A stretch of DNA of 17,183 nt, taken from assembly GCA_007117255.1 (NCBI GenBank), contig SKGU01000304.1:1-17183 (forward strand). Reading direction: 5' to 3'. Source of the DNA: Natronohydrobacter sp. (GTDB lineage: Bacteria; Pseudomonadota; Alphaproteobacteria; Rhodobacterales; Rhodobacteraceae). Position 1 is the stretch's first letter. Each line of letters begins with the position of its first letter. The notes below the pieces were generated by a model. It saw nothing but the letters and a program-made list of their open reading frames with translations. It did not search any database and was not told the DNA's origin. Below, one piece after another: positions 7,103 through 14,513 of this stretch. The position numbers and the translations under genes are program-made.

Positions 7103-8593
7103 TTACTCCTGATACTCGATGGCGACGATGAAGCGCGTCCATTCCAGTGGGCTGAAGGGCGCATTGGCCAATCCGCCTGCGACCAGCACCAGAACCGCCG
7201 TGGTGACAGGTGGCGCGGCCAGCATCCAGCCGATGCGCGGGCGGCCCGGCGCGCCTGCCTTGTCAGACGCCGCATCACGGAACCATGCGCGGTGCAGCAT
7301 GGGCAGAAAATAGATCGCATTGAGCAGGCTGGACCCCAGCAGCAATGCAATCACCCAGTCCTGCCCTGCGTCCAGCCCTCCTTGGGCAAGATACCATTTG
7401 CTGACAAAACCTGCGAGCGGAGGCAGCCCGATCATGGCCAGCGCGGCCAGCGTGAAGGCCAGCATTGTACCGGGCATGATGCGGCCCACACTATCCATCT
7501 GGCTGACGCGCTTGGCGCCCAGCCCTTCGGCCAGATTGCCTGCGGCCATGAACATGGTGATTTTCATCAGGCCCTGATGGATCAGATGTGCAAGCGCCCC
7601 CACAGCCGCGATGGGACTGGCCAGCGCTACACCAAGGGTGATGTAGCTGACCTGGCTGACTGTTGAATAGGCGAGCCGCTTCTTGATATCGTCCTGCGTG
7701 ATCGCCTTCAGCGACCCATAGATGATGGTAATGCCCGCCAGTACCGCTAGCGGTGCAGTCAGCCCAAGTTCCTGCGCGGTCTCGATACCAAAGACTTCAT
7801 AGACCACGCGCATGATCCCGAAAGCGCCCGCCTTGACCACCGCCACAGCATGCAGCAGCGCTGAAACTGGCGCAGGCGCGACCATGGCAATCGGTAGCCA
7901 TGCGTGGAAGGGAAAGAGCGCAGCCTTGACCCCCAACGCCCCGATCAACACGATGAACAACAGTTGTGCTGCCAGCGGGGTTTCTGCCGCGACATCGGCC
8001 AGCACGCCGCCCGGCGTGAAATCGGTGGTGCCTGCCAGCACCCACAACCCAAGCGTACCCAGTAGCAGCACCAGTCCGCCCGCCAGCGTGTAGATCAGAT
8101 AGATACGGCCTGCACGCAGCGCTGCCGCATCGCCGCGGTGAATGACCAGCGGATAGGTCGCAAGCGTCAGCAACTCGTAGAACAGTAGGAAGGTGAACAG
8201 ATTGCCCGACATGGCAATCCCAACGGTTGCGGCCACGCAAAGGCTGAAGAAGCCGAAGAACCGCGCGCGATGGGGACCGTGCTCCAGATAGCCCACCGAA
8301 TAGACCGTGGTGATCAGCCACAGCACAGCCGAAAGCGCAATGAACAGGATCGCCAGCGGATCGGCCTGAAGCTTGAATTCCAACCCCGGCAGCATCTCGA
8401 AACGCAGATCATAGATCACACCCTGCGCGACCTTCAGGCTCAGCCAACCGACCAGCGCGACCTTGAGCGCGGCCATGCTCAGGTTGATGCTGGTGCGCAA
8501 TCCTGCTGCACGTTCGGGCAGCGCAAACAGGATTGGCGACGCGAGAAGCGATGTCAGCAAAATGAACAACGGCAGAAGCGGGGCGTCCATCAT
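7103..8593 (-). CDS. Antiporter subunit, second MrpD-like (NuoM/N-related) protein
   Basis: A 496-aa protein of about 14 membrane helices from the ND/Mrp antiporter family. It has the full set of ion-path residues: E140 (FYELLTLATYPLV, TM5), K223 and H230 (GVKAALFPFHAWLP, TM7), H248 and K254 (HAVAVVKAG, TM8), H339 and K344 (HQGLMKITMFMAAG) and K399 (GFVSKW, TM12). It is therefore expected to be a competent proton/cation-translocating subunit. It starts at 8593 in an ATGA overlap with the end of the MrpD gene; a second Met codon follows directly, so the start could be 3 nt later. Databases usually label such proteins monovalent cation/H+ antiporter subunit D family. Two MrpD-like proteins side by side, plus a third downstream, exceed the two (MrpA and MrpD) of canonical Mrp complexes. 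Confidence 0.87.
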   Translation of the reverse strand: MMDAPLLPLFILLTSLLASPILFALPERAAGLRTSINLSMAALKVALVGWLSLKVAQGVIYDLRFEMLPGLEFKLQADPLAILFIALSAVLWLITTVYSVGYLEHGPHRARFFGFFSLCVAATVGIAMSGNLFTFLLFYELLTLATYPLVIHRGDAAALRAGRIYLIYTLAGGLVLLLGTLGLWVLAGTTDFTPGGVLADVAAETPLAAQLLFIVLIGALGVKAALFPFHAWLPIAMVAPAPVSALLHAVAVVKAGAFGIMRVVYEVFGIETAQELGLTAPLAVLAGITIIYGSLKAITQDDIKKRLAYSTVSQVSYITLGVALASPIAAVGALAHLIHQGLMKITMFMAAGNLAEGLGAKRVSQMDSVGRIMPGTMLAFTLAALAMIGLPPLAGFVSKWYLAQGGLDAGQDWVIALLLGSSLLNAIYFLPMLHRAWFRDAASDKAGAPGRPRIGWMLAAPPVTTAVLVLVAGGLANAPFSPLEWTRFIVAIEYQE

Positions 8594-10047
8594 AGCGCAG
8601 CTCCGAAGGGATAACCGATTTCAATGAAGCGCAGGATCGGGGCGGCCATCAGGCCAAGCCCGATTGCGGTGAGCGCAAGTGTCAGGGGTGCGGCATCAGC
8701 CAGCGCCCAGCCCTGATGCTCGGCCACGGGCGTGCGTATCCGGTCAAAGCGCAGGAAAGCAGATAGCACCCGGCTGAAATAGGCGACGGACAAGAGTGTG
8801 CCCAGCATCGTGACCGCGACCCAGTGCCAGTAGCCTGCCACCAGCGCGCCTTCCATAAGCGACCACTTGCCGATGAAACCGAGTGAGGGCGGCAGTCCGA
8901 TCAGGCTGATCGCGGCCAGTGCAAAGGTGAATTGCGCCAGCGTCGGGCGGACAGGTGCGCGGTCCAGATCGCGGATGACATCATGGCCGATTTCGTCCTT
9001 GATCCGCCCGGCAGCCAGAAACATCGCGGCTTTGGCAATGCCATGAGCGAGGATCAGCAAAGCAGCGGCTTTCCAGCTTTCGGTCAGCCCCACTTCGCCT
9101 GCGCGCGCGAATGCCACGAAGATCAGCCCGATCTGCGCGACCGTGGACCACGCGACCAGTAGTTTCAGCCGCTCGGCCCGCAGCGCCTGAATGCCGCCCC
9201 AGATCACCGCACCCGCGCCCATCAGCCCCACCAACGTCAGCAGGGTTTCGGATGGAAAGGGCATATACTGGGCCAGCCGCAGTACAATATAAAGCGCGGC
9301 CTTGACGACCAGCCCTGACAGCAGTGCCGAAGCCGGGGCAGTCGCATTGGCATGGGCGGCAGGCAGCCAGAGATGCAGCGGGAAAAGCGCGGTTTTCAGC
9401 GCCAGTCCCACGAACATCAGCGCTACAGCGGCGATCAGTGCTGCTGTCGGTTCAGCCCCCATCAGCCCCGTGAAATCAAGCCGGCCAATTTGCAGATAGA
9501 TGAAACCTACGCCCATCAGGAACAACAGCGCGCCAAGGATCGAAGCATACATGTATTCGAGTCCCGCCTGCACTGCCGCGCGCGTGGCGCTCAGGACTGT
9601 CAGGCCCACAGCCGCGAGCGCAATCACTTCGATCATGACATAGAGGTTGAATATATCCGTGCTCAGATAGACGCCGTTGATGCCGGTCAGAAGCAAAAGC
9701 CAGAGCGGCCAGAAATACTGCCTCTCGCGTGCCTGATCCGCGCCCTTCAGGGCGTCGAGTGCCGCGATGGAAACCAGAAACCCGACGGCGCTGGTCAGCG
9801 CCAGCATCGCTACGCTCAGCCCGTCGGCGCGCAGGTCAATACCCAGAGGCGCGCCCCAACCGCCAAGCGGCAGGACCACAGCGCCTGACTGCCGCACTTC
9901 CAGACCAAGCGCGATCACCGCGCCTGTGGTCAGCGCCAGCGTGACAAGCCCGACCAGGGCGGCGGCGCGGGGCAGAATGAAGGCCGCGATCGCGCCAAAC
10001 AAGGGCAGGAAGATCGCCATCATCATCATATCAAGATCAAGCGTCAT
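8590..10047 (-). CDS. mrpD: Na+/H+ antiporter subunit D (MrpD/MbhH type)
   Basis: A 485-aa polytopic protein of the Mrp/complex I antiporter family, in the inner membrane. Key residues in order: E140 (YVMIEVIALAAVGL, TM5), K218 and H225 (LALKTALFPLHLWLPAAHANA, TM7), K249 (GLVVKAALY, TM8), H335 and K339 (HGIAKAAMFLAAG) and K394 (GFIGKW, TM12). The length of about 485 aa and the AHANATAPASALLSG stretch are typical of MrpD. The start at 10047 lies inside the end of mrpC (11-nt overlap), and the stop overlaps the next gene by 4 nt. It should exchange protons for Na+ or K+ across the membrane together with the small subunits encoded upstream. Of the three large subunits this one is the closest to true MrpD by position, directly after MrpC. 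Confidence 0.92.
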   Translation of the reverse strand: MTLDLDMMMMAIFLPLFGAIAAFILPRAAALVGLVTLALTTGAVIALGLEVRQSGAVVLPLGGWGAPLGIDLRADGLSVAMLALTSAVGFLVSIAALDALKGADQARERQYFWPLWLLLLTGINGVYLSTDIFNLYVMIEVIALAAVGLTVLSATRAAVQAGLEYMYASILGALLFLMGVGFIYLQIGRLDFTGLMGAEPTAALIAAVALMFVGLALKTALFPLHLWLPAAHANATAPASALLSGLVVKAALYIVLRLAQYMPFPSETLLTLVGLMGAGAVIWGGIQALRAERLKLLVAWSTVAQIGLIFVAFARAGEVGLTESWKAAALLILAHGIAKAAMFLAAGRIKDEIGHDVIRDLDRAPVRPTLAQFTFALAAISLIGLPPSLGFIGKWSLMEGALVAGYWHWVAVTMLGTLLSVAYFSRVLSAFLRFDRIRTPVAEHQGWALADAAPLTLALTAIGLGLMAAPILRFIEIGYPFGAAL

Positions 10048-10327
10048 CTTCGGCCTCCAGAGTTTGCAGACGGCGGATCAGGGCAAGTGCCACTGCGGTT
10101 GCGCTGACCATCACCACGATGCCGGTGATCACCAGAGCATGCGGCACAGGGTCGGGCGCTCCAGGTGGTTCGCGCCACGCGCCGACGACCAGCACGAAGG
10201 CTGCGCCGACCGAACACAGCTTCAGCGCCAGCACTCTGCGCAGGCGGTCCTGCGCGCACAGCGCGCCGACAAGTCCGATGCCGAAAACGGCCATCCCGGT
10301 CAGCCCATAGATCAGATCAGGTGTCAT
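10037..10327 (-). CDS. mrpC: Na+/H+ antiporter subunit C (MrpC/MbhG, NuoK-like)
   Basis: A 96-aa protein with three predicted membrane helices, the usual size and topology of MrpC and its complex I counterpart NuoK. The family stretch DPVPHALVITGIVVMVSATAVALAL (about 59-83) matches the conserved DPLPQALVLTAIVI region. It overlaps the end of the upstream mrpB-type gene by 11 nt and the start of mrpD by 11 nt, so expression is tightly coupled. In Mrp complexes this subunit packs against MrpD and MrpG and is required for antiport. Confidence 0.93.
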   Translation of the reverse strand: MTPDLIYGLTGMAVFGIGLVGALCAQDRLRRVLALKLCSVGAAFVLVVGAWREPPGAPDPVPHALVITGIVVMVSATAVALALIRRLQTLEAEDDA

Positions 10328-11282
10328 CGCGGCCTCCTTTGGGCAGCGCGACCGGCTCGCGTCCGTGAAACAGCGCGGCCAGCGTCACAGCGATGGAGAT
10401 CGTCACCATCCCCTCAATGAGCAGGATCAGGGTCTTGGCATGATCCAGTGGGTATTCGAATGCTACACGCCCGCCACCCGCGACCATGAGCGCGACCAGC
10501 GCAAAGGTGCCTGTGCCCAGAACGAAAGCTCCGCGCGCGATGCCGCGATGTTCGGGACGGGGCACATAGGCGCGGGTGAGCAGCAGCAAAAGCCCCACCG
10601 CCGCCAGCACTGCCCCGCCCTGAAACGCGCCGCCCGGTGCTTCGGCACCGACCCATAGCAGATAGGTGCCGATCACCACGATCGCAGGCAGCACAAGGCG
10701 CGCGAATCCCTGCCAAACCTCGCCCATCGCAGGGGCCGGGGCGTCAGACAGACCGCGCTCGATTTGCCAGACCGCGATTACGGCGGCCAGCAGGACGACC
10801 ACTTCCATGAGAGTGTCATAGGCGCGGAAATTCAGCAAAACCCCCGTGACCGGATGATCCACACCGCTTGCGGGCATGGCCTCGGCCACCAGCGCGTCAA
10901 AGCCCGGCCCGGCAGAAGGTGCGCCCAGAAAAGCGACGGCAAGCCCCAGCGTGATCAACCCGCAAAACGCTGCATTGGCGAGCAGCACACCCAAAGGGAC
11001 AGGCGCGCATGCAGCCTCGGTTATCGCGGTGCGGCTTTCGACAAAGCGCAGATGATGAAGCGTTTTCAGAAGCAGCGCCCCCGTGACGCCTGTGCCGATG
11101 GCGGCTTCAGCCAATGCGACGTCTGGGGCGGACAAACGCACCCATGCCAAGGCCGAGAACAGGCCAAAGACAATGAACAAGACGATCATTGCGAACCGAT
11201 CGCGTACACTCAGCGACGCGATGGCCAGCGCGACAATTCCAAGCGCCAGAAGAAGATCGAAAATCACAAGTGGGTCAGTCAT
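10317..11282 (-). CDS. mrpB: Fused antiporter subunit: MbhD (DUF4040)-MbhE-MnhB
   Basis: A 321-aa membrane protein that joins three modules. The first, about residues 1-90, is a DUF4040/MbhD module, as found at the C-terminus of MrpA (VALAEAAIGTGVTGALLL). Next comes an MbhE-like helix pair (NFRAYDTLMEVVVLLAAVIAVW). The C-terminal part is MnhB/MrpB, with the typical GAEAPGGAFQGGAVLAAVGLLLLL. It therefore supplies the MrpA tail plus MrpB in one chain. Start chosen at 11282 because AAGGGGG lies just upstream and DUF4040 begins there; ATGACTGA overlaps the end of mrpG by 8 nt. The longer open frame to 11312 is inside mrpG. The fusion explains how the operon can lack a full-length MrpA. Confidence 0.88.
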   Translation of the reverse strand: MTDPLVIFDLLLALGIVALAIASLSVRDRFAMIVLFIVFGLFSALAWVRLSAPDVALAEAAIGTGVTGALLLKTLHHLRFVESRTAITEAACAPVPLGVLLANAAFCGLITLGLAVAFLGAPSAGPGFDALVAEAMPASGVDHPVTGVLLNFRAYDTLMEVVVLLAAVIAVWQIERGLSDAPAPAMGEVWQGFARLVLPAIVVIGTYLLWVGAEAPGGAFQGGAVLAAVGLLLLLTRAYVPRPEHRGIARGAFVLGTGTFALVALMVAGGGRVAFEYPLDHAKTLILLIEGMVTISIAVTLAALFHGREPVALPKGGRDDT

Positions 11283-11568
11283 GCTGCCCCCTTGCGCCGC
11301 TTTGACGGGCATAGCGTGCGATAAGGTGGCTGCATGTGGCGCTTGCTACAGCAACGAAGAACCAGATGATCGCGATGCGAAACACGGCACCCGGCGTCGC
11401 TGCCAGAATTGCCACGCCCAGCGCAATGAGTGCCAGGCCAAGCCCATCCGCCTTGGTCAGGGCATGCAGGCGGCAGAAGATATCGGGGAAGCGCAACAGA
11501 CCAACAGTGCCTGCGACAAAGAATATGGTCCCGGCTGCGATAAGACTGGCGGCGACGATTTCCAGCAT
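11275..11568 (-). CDS. mrpG: Na+/H+ antiporter subunit G (MrpG/MbhC)
   Basis: A 97-aa protein with three membrane helices and the family hallmark GTVGLLRFPDIFCRLHALTKADGLG at about 20-44. This is the usual size for MrpG, a small core subunit needed for assembly of the antiporter. It starts at 11568 in a 1-nt TGATG overlap with mrpF and ends 8 nt inside the next gene. Confidence 0.94.
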   Translation of the reverse strand: MLEIVAASLIAAGTIFFVAGTVGLLRFPDIFCRLHALTKADGLGLALIALGVAILAATPGAVFRIAIIWFFVAVASATCSHLIARYARQSGARGQHD

Positions 11569-11828
11569 CAGCGCACCCCCCGTGCGGCCAGAACCACAAA
11601 AGCCACAAGCGTCACTGCCGCGAGCAGTGCAAAGACCATCGCAACATCCAGCAGCGCGGGAATGGCCATGAGCTGCGAAAGTATCAGCAGGATCGCGACT
11701 GCGGCTGTTCCGAATAGCTGCGCGGCCAGCATGCGTTCAGCAGGGGCGGGGCCGCGAAACACACGGATCAACCCGGCCAGGATCGAGAGCAGCAAGGCGA
11801 TAAGTGTGAATGACAGAAACGGGATCAT
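11568..11828 (-). CDS. mrpF: Na+/H+ antiporter subunit F (MrpF/MbhB)
   Basis: An 86-aa protein with three membrane helices. The segment FRGPAPAERMLAAQLFGT (about 24-41) is the conserved cytoplasmic-loop motif of MrpF (RGP followed by an A/D-R segment), and the length is normal for the family. It begins in an ATGA overlap with the end of mrpE (11825-11828) and ends in a 1-nt overlap with mrpG. Confidence 0.93.
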   Translation of the reverse strand: MIPFLSFTLIALLLSILAGLIRVFRGPAPAERMLAAQLFGTAAVAILLILSQLMAIPALLDVAMVFALLAAVTLVAFVVLAARGVR

Positions 11829-12502
11829 GCGGAAGCCTCCGTATTTTGGGGCAGTGCGAAGAGGGCGCGAATTTGGGTTTCGAGATCATCAAGTGCGGGG
11901 TCGAGATCTATGCGCGTGTCCAGCATGTGAACGATGACGGTGTGGCCCTCGATCTCGGCTGACAGGGTGCCGGGCAACAATGTGATTGCATTGATGAACA
12001 TGACCCTCGGAGCGCCCATTGGCAGGGTCAGATCATAGTGGCGGAAGCCGGGGCGCAGGGGCATGCGCGGCGCAAATGCGCGCATGGCGACATCAATCGC
12101 GCCGCGTACGGATTGTACAGCGAACCATAGCGCAAACGGTGCCGCGCCGCGCGGTGACAGCCGCCATGCGTAGCCTTGCGGCAGCAGGAATGCGACAGAT
12201 GCGCCTAGCAGTACCGCAGGCACCCCAAAGACCAGCGCGTCTGCGCGCCAGTCTGTCAAGGCGCCCCAGATGACCGAGAGCACGAGCAGGGAAACAAGAA
12301 ATCGCGGAAGCCCCCGACGCCGACCTGGCGCGGCGGGCGTGCGCAGCGCCGGAACCTTTTGCCCCGAGCTGCGCAAGGGTAGATCCGGGCTATCCGCAGA
12401 AGATATGGAATGCACCCGCGCAGACGCGTGCAGGCGCATGGGAGAAGTTGCGCGCATTGCGTAATTTCCGGGCAGCCTTGGTTCAAAGGGTAACTCTGAC
12501 AT
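11825..12502 (-). CDS. mrpE: Na+/H+ antiporter subunit E (MrpE/MbhA) with unusual N-terminal extension
   Basis: A 225-aa protein, first gene of the antiporter operon. The family-like part starts near residue 65 (GLPRFLVSLLVLSVIWGALTDW) with membrane helices, then a soluble C-terminal domain containing FINAITLLPGTLSAEIEG and a final acidic segment, as in MrpE (about 160 aa). The first 60 or so residues are basic, Ser/Pro/Arg-rich and have no family match I recognise. No candidate start has a strong ribosome binding site: Met1 at 12502, Met16 at 12457 (weak GGA 8-10 nt upstream) and Met22 at 12439 are all in frame. I report the longest form; the real protein may begin at 12457 or 12439. MrpE supports assembly or activity of the complex. 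Confidence 0.82.
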   Translation of the reverse strand: MSELPFEPRLPGNYAMRATSPMRLHASARVHSISSADSPDLPLRSSGQKVPALRTPAAPGRRRGLPRFLVSLLVLSVIWGALTDWRADALVFGVPAVLLGASVAFLLPQGYAWRLSPRGAAPFALWFAVQSVRGAIDVAMRAFAPRMPLRPGFRHYDLTLPMGAPRVMFINAITLLPGTLSAEIEGHTVIVHMLDTRIDLDPALDDLETQIRALFALPQNTEASA

Positions 12503-12762
12503 GGGCGGGAATGGGGCTGCCTGTCCTATCCGTCCGCGTTGTCATGCAAGAGCTGCGCAGAGTGTTCCGCGCTGTTGCACCAAGAACGCGCCAGCCGCGT
12601 CATTCATCCATCGGGCTGACAGAAAAGCGATAATTCCGGTCGGTTTTCATGATTTCGGGACAGAATGTCGCGCAAGGGCAAATATTCTGTTCACCGAAGG
12701 GTGAGCAGGGGATGAAATTGGCATTGCGGGCGTTTGTGCGGTATCAGCAACAGGAGGATAGC
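12503..12762. promoter_or_regulatory. Divergent intergenic region between mrpE and the DUF1127-like gene
   Basis: This 260-nt gap separates two divergent genes, so it must hold a promoter for each. I see no convincing -35/-10 pair on either strand. The only firm element is the ribosome binding site AGGAGG at 12752-12757, 5 nt before the ATG at 12763. The gap would be shorter or longer depending on where mrpE starts. Confidence 0.5.
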
Positions 12763-13089
12763 ATGTCCATGACCTCGACCAATCTGCAGCAGCCTGCACG
12801 CCCAAGCGTCCGTAAGGACGGGCTGATCAGCCTTTGGGGCCGGCTGCGCTATCGCCAGCCGGGTGCTTATGAAGCCTGGCTGCATGAGCGTGACATGACG
12901 ATCATCACGGCAACCCTGATGCGCCTGACCGAGCGGCAGTTGAACCGGCTTGGACTGTCGCACAAGACGCTGGCGCTTGATGTCGAAGACCTGGCCTTGC
13001 GCGCGGAGCGAGATGCGCAGATCGGCCGAGAGGTGCTGGAATTGGTTCGGGATGACACGCCAGAGCGCCACGCCATTGCAGCAGAATGA
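12763..13089 (+). CDS. Small DUF1127-like protein
   Basis: A 108-aa soluble protein without signal peptide or membrane helix. The middle part resembles the short Arg-rich DUF1127 domain common in alphaproteobacteria: a Trp-Gly-Arg-Leu-Arg stretch (about 25-29) followed by LMRLTERQLNRLGLSHKTLALDVEDL, like the family's LxxLsdrqLxDIGLxRxDI. It is longer than the usual 45-70 aa, with an acidic helical tail (LRAERDAQIGREVLELVRDD). Start chosen at 12763 because AGGAGG sits 5 nt upstream; an open frame from 12649 lacks such a signal. A strong terminator follows at 13110, so it is a single-gene unit, divergent from the antiporter operon. Members of this family have been tied to RNA binding and stress or nutrient responses. 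No function is claimed here, and the family match is tentative. Confidence 0.65.
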   Translation: MSMTSTNLQQPARPSVRKDGLISLWGRLRYRQPGAYEAWLHERDMTIITATLMRLTERQLNRLGLSHKTLALDVEDLALRAERDAQIGREVLELVRDDTPERHAIAAE

Positions 13090-13109
13090 GTTTACCTATC
13101 ACGGTGATG

Positions 13110-13139
13110 AAAAAGCCGGGCATTGATGCCCGGCTTTTT
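13110..13139 (+). terminator. Intrinsic terminator of the DUF1127-like gene
   Basis: A GC-rich hairpin with arms AAAAAGCCGGGCAT and ATGCCCGGCTTTTT separated by TG, ending in five T residues, 20 nt after the stop at 13089. The A-run on the left arm gives a T-run on the other strand too, so it could work in both directions. Confidence 0.9.
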
Positions 13140-13140
13140 C

Positions 13141-13272
13141 TTACCCGCTGACGGCACTGGCAAGAGTTTGTCCGCTTCCGACCCTTGAGAGGGTCTGTGT
13201 GTGTCCAGCCCATGCGAAGGTCTGCCTATTGTCGGCTGCTGCGAGCGTCTGGCACTGGTACAGCTAAAGAAT
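13141..13272. other. Non-coding stretch between terminator and palindrome
   Basis: No convincing gene on either strand. It holds a 6-bp-stem hairpin (GACCCT-TGAG-AGGGTC, 13180-13195), a short TG run at 13195-13202 and a direct repeat of GGCACTGG near 13153 and 13251. It could be a remnant of an inserted element or a small RNA locus; nothing in the sequence decides this. Confidence 0.35.
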
Positions 13273-13302
13273 GGGGGTCAGATGATGTATCATCTGACCC
13301 CC
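13273..13302. repeat. Perfect 14-bp-arm palindrome, REP-like or bidirectional terminator
   Basis: GGGGGTCAGATGAT, a GT spacer, then ATCATCTGACCCCC: both arms are perfect. It lies 31 nt after the stop of the DUF2333 gene. Transcripts from that gene would form the hairpin followed by ATTCTTT, a weak T-tract, so a terminator role is possible. The G-rich foot with GGGGTCAG also resembles repetitive extragenic palindromes linked to REP-associated transposases. Only one copy is in the window. Confidence 0.7.
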
Positions 13303-13333
13303 TCGCTTTCTGGATGCTGCCACTTTCCTGAAG

Positions 13334-14332
13334 TTAACGTGTGGCCCTGATGACGCGAGATATCTCATCGAGTTGCAGGATTGCGCGTTTCAGGTAGAAT
13401 CCTTGTAAATGCAGGTGATTGGCCAGAAAACTGTTCGCGCCGGAGCTGTTGAGCACGACAAGTGGCTTTTGCTGCGAGGCTTCGCGCAGGCTTTCGAGGG
13501 CCTGAAGCCAAACCCGCGTCAGGCCTTGCGCCGCAATGACGTTCTCGAAATCGCGTCCCAACTCCCGCAGCAGCAAATAAGACGCATAGGCCATGCCCTT
13601 GTTCAGATAGAAGATGTCATCCGCAACCCGGTCCAGGATGAACCGATCCGCACTGACATGGTCATCCACAATTGCGGCGCGTGACCCTAGCTCGCTGGCC
13701 ATCCGCTCGACAGTCATCGCCAGCGCATCGGCGCGTGTTTCAAAGATCGCCGCACCGTGAGCCACGCGCATGTTATAGGCCCGAAGCGCGCGCGCGGCCG
13801 CTTCATACTGCGTTTCGGCGGGCTGGACGGGCAAGAACGACTGATCCAGATCGAAAATCCAGACATCTGTTGGAAATTGTAACAGACCGCTCGCGCGCTC
13901 TAGGTCACTGTCGATGGCGGATGAACCACGCAAACGACCAATCTGGTTTTCCAGCTCCAGCGTAAAACGGCTGATCGCGCGCATCATGCCGCGCTGGAAA
14001 TTCGGCATGTTGTCGTGAAACGCGGTTGGAAAGAAGATCGGATCATTGGCGGTCCAGCGATGAGTTACCACTTCACGGGTGATCAGTGCCTCGGCCATGT
14101 TCACGGCGTGGCTGCCACCTTCGATCGGGGCGGGGGGAGTGAACTCAAGATTGGCGTCGATACGATGCATCAGGTTGCCGATCACACCGAAATACAGGAT
14201 GAAAGCACCAACAAGCATCCATAAGCTGCGTTTCATGATGACACGCGGCTTTGTCCCGAAGACAAGCCCCGGAAGCGAGATTTCCGGTCTCTTGGCCGGA
14301 ACTTGCGGCCGGATGATCAGATCATTGCCCAT
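13334..14332 (-). CDS. DUF2333 family inner-membrane-anchored protein
   Basis: A 332-aa protein recognised as DUF2333 from its conserved segment ALITREVVTHRWTANDPIFFPTAFHDNMPNFQRGM (about 82-116) followed by a family-typical QIGRLRGSSAIDSDLERASGLLQFPTDVWIFD region. The cytoplasmic N-terminus (1-33) is followed by one membrane helix at about 36-55, and the rest is probably periplasmic and largely helical. Function is unknown in the family as far as I know. The start at 14332 is well supported by AAAGGAGG 6 nt upstream. It is divergent from the ECF sigma factor gene, with a 181-nt gap to the preferred sigma start, and might be a target of that sigma factor, though no matching promoter is visible on its side. 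Confidence 0.85.
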   Translation of the reverse strand: MGNDLIIRPQVPAKRPEISLPGLVFGTKPRVIMKRSLWMLVGAFILYFGVIGNLMHRIDANLEFTPPAPIEGGSHAVNMAEALITREVVTHRWTANDPIFFPTAFHDNMPNFQRGMMRAISRFTLELENQIGRLRGSSAIDSDLERASGLLQFPTDVWIFDLDQSFLPVQPAETQYEAAARALRAYNMRVAHGAAIFETRADALAMTVERMASELGSRAAIVDDHVSADRFILDRVADDIFYLNKGMAYASYLLLRELGRDFENVIAAQGLTRVWLQALESLREASQQKPLVVLNSSGANSFLANHLHLQGFYLKRAILQLDEISRVIRATR

Positions 14333-14400
14333 GGCGTGCCTCCTTTAGCTTTGCAGGCGGGAAGTTGCGCCCGCTGCATGCCTGTTACTAACGCAAGCTG

Positions 14401-14418
14401 GCGCGGTTTAATCCGCGC
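14401..14418. repeat. Short inverted repeat in the divergent promoter region
   Basis: GCGCGG-TTTAAT-CCGCGC: perfect 6-bp arms around an AT-rich centre, between the DUF2333 gene and the sigma gene. It may be an operator for either gene. A chance origin is possible at this arm length. Confidence 0.35.
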
Positions 14419-14460
14419 GTCGAAGAAGGTTTTTTTGGCGTGTCACAAAGTTTTTTGGGA

Positions 14461-14489
14461 TGAACCTGGCATCTCGTGCGTATGTCTGC
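14461..14489 (+). promoter_or_regulatory. Sigma-E-like (ECF) promoter of the sigma factor gene
   Basis: TGAACCT (14461-14467), a 16-nt spacer, then GTCTGC (14484-14489). This resembles the enterobacterial sigma-E pattern GGAACTT-N15/16-GTCTAA. Transcription would start near 14496, 18 nt before the GTG at 14514, leaving room for the ribosome binding site GGAGA. It suggests autoregulation of the sigma/anti-sigma operon. The match was judged by eye. Confidence 0.5.
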
Positions 14490-14513
14490 AAAACCGATTT
14501 TGGAGAACAGGCC

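Noticed and set aside
7099..7350. N-terminal extension of the third antiporter-like subunit (reading frame open to 7350)
   Set aside because: It lies within the preceding antiporter gene, is rich in Cys, Arg and Trp unlike a family N-terminus, and a good ribosome binding site supports the start at 7098.
6764..7666. Open frame of 300 codons on the plus strand
   Set aside because: Antisense to two well-supported antiporter genes, low-complexity composition and no ribosome binding site.
5353..10047. DabA/DabB inorganic-carbon uptake system
   Set aside because: No DUF2309 (DabA) protein is present and the large subunits sit among full Mrp small subunits.
5353..12502. Respiratory complex I or membrane-bound hydrogenase operon
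   Set aside because: Small subunits are of MrpE/F/G/B type, and no NuoB/C/D/I-like or hydrogenase subunits are encoded.
12649..12762. Upstream extension of the DUF1127-like gene
   Set aside because: The ATG at 12763 has AGGAGG at 5 nt; the extension has no family resemblance and no comparable signal at 12649.
12905..13213. Minus-strand open frame of 102 codons across the terminator
   Set aside because: It runs through the intrinsic terminator and antisense to the DUF1127-like gene, without a ribosome binding site.
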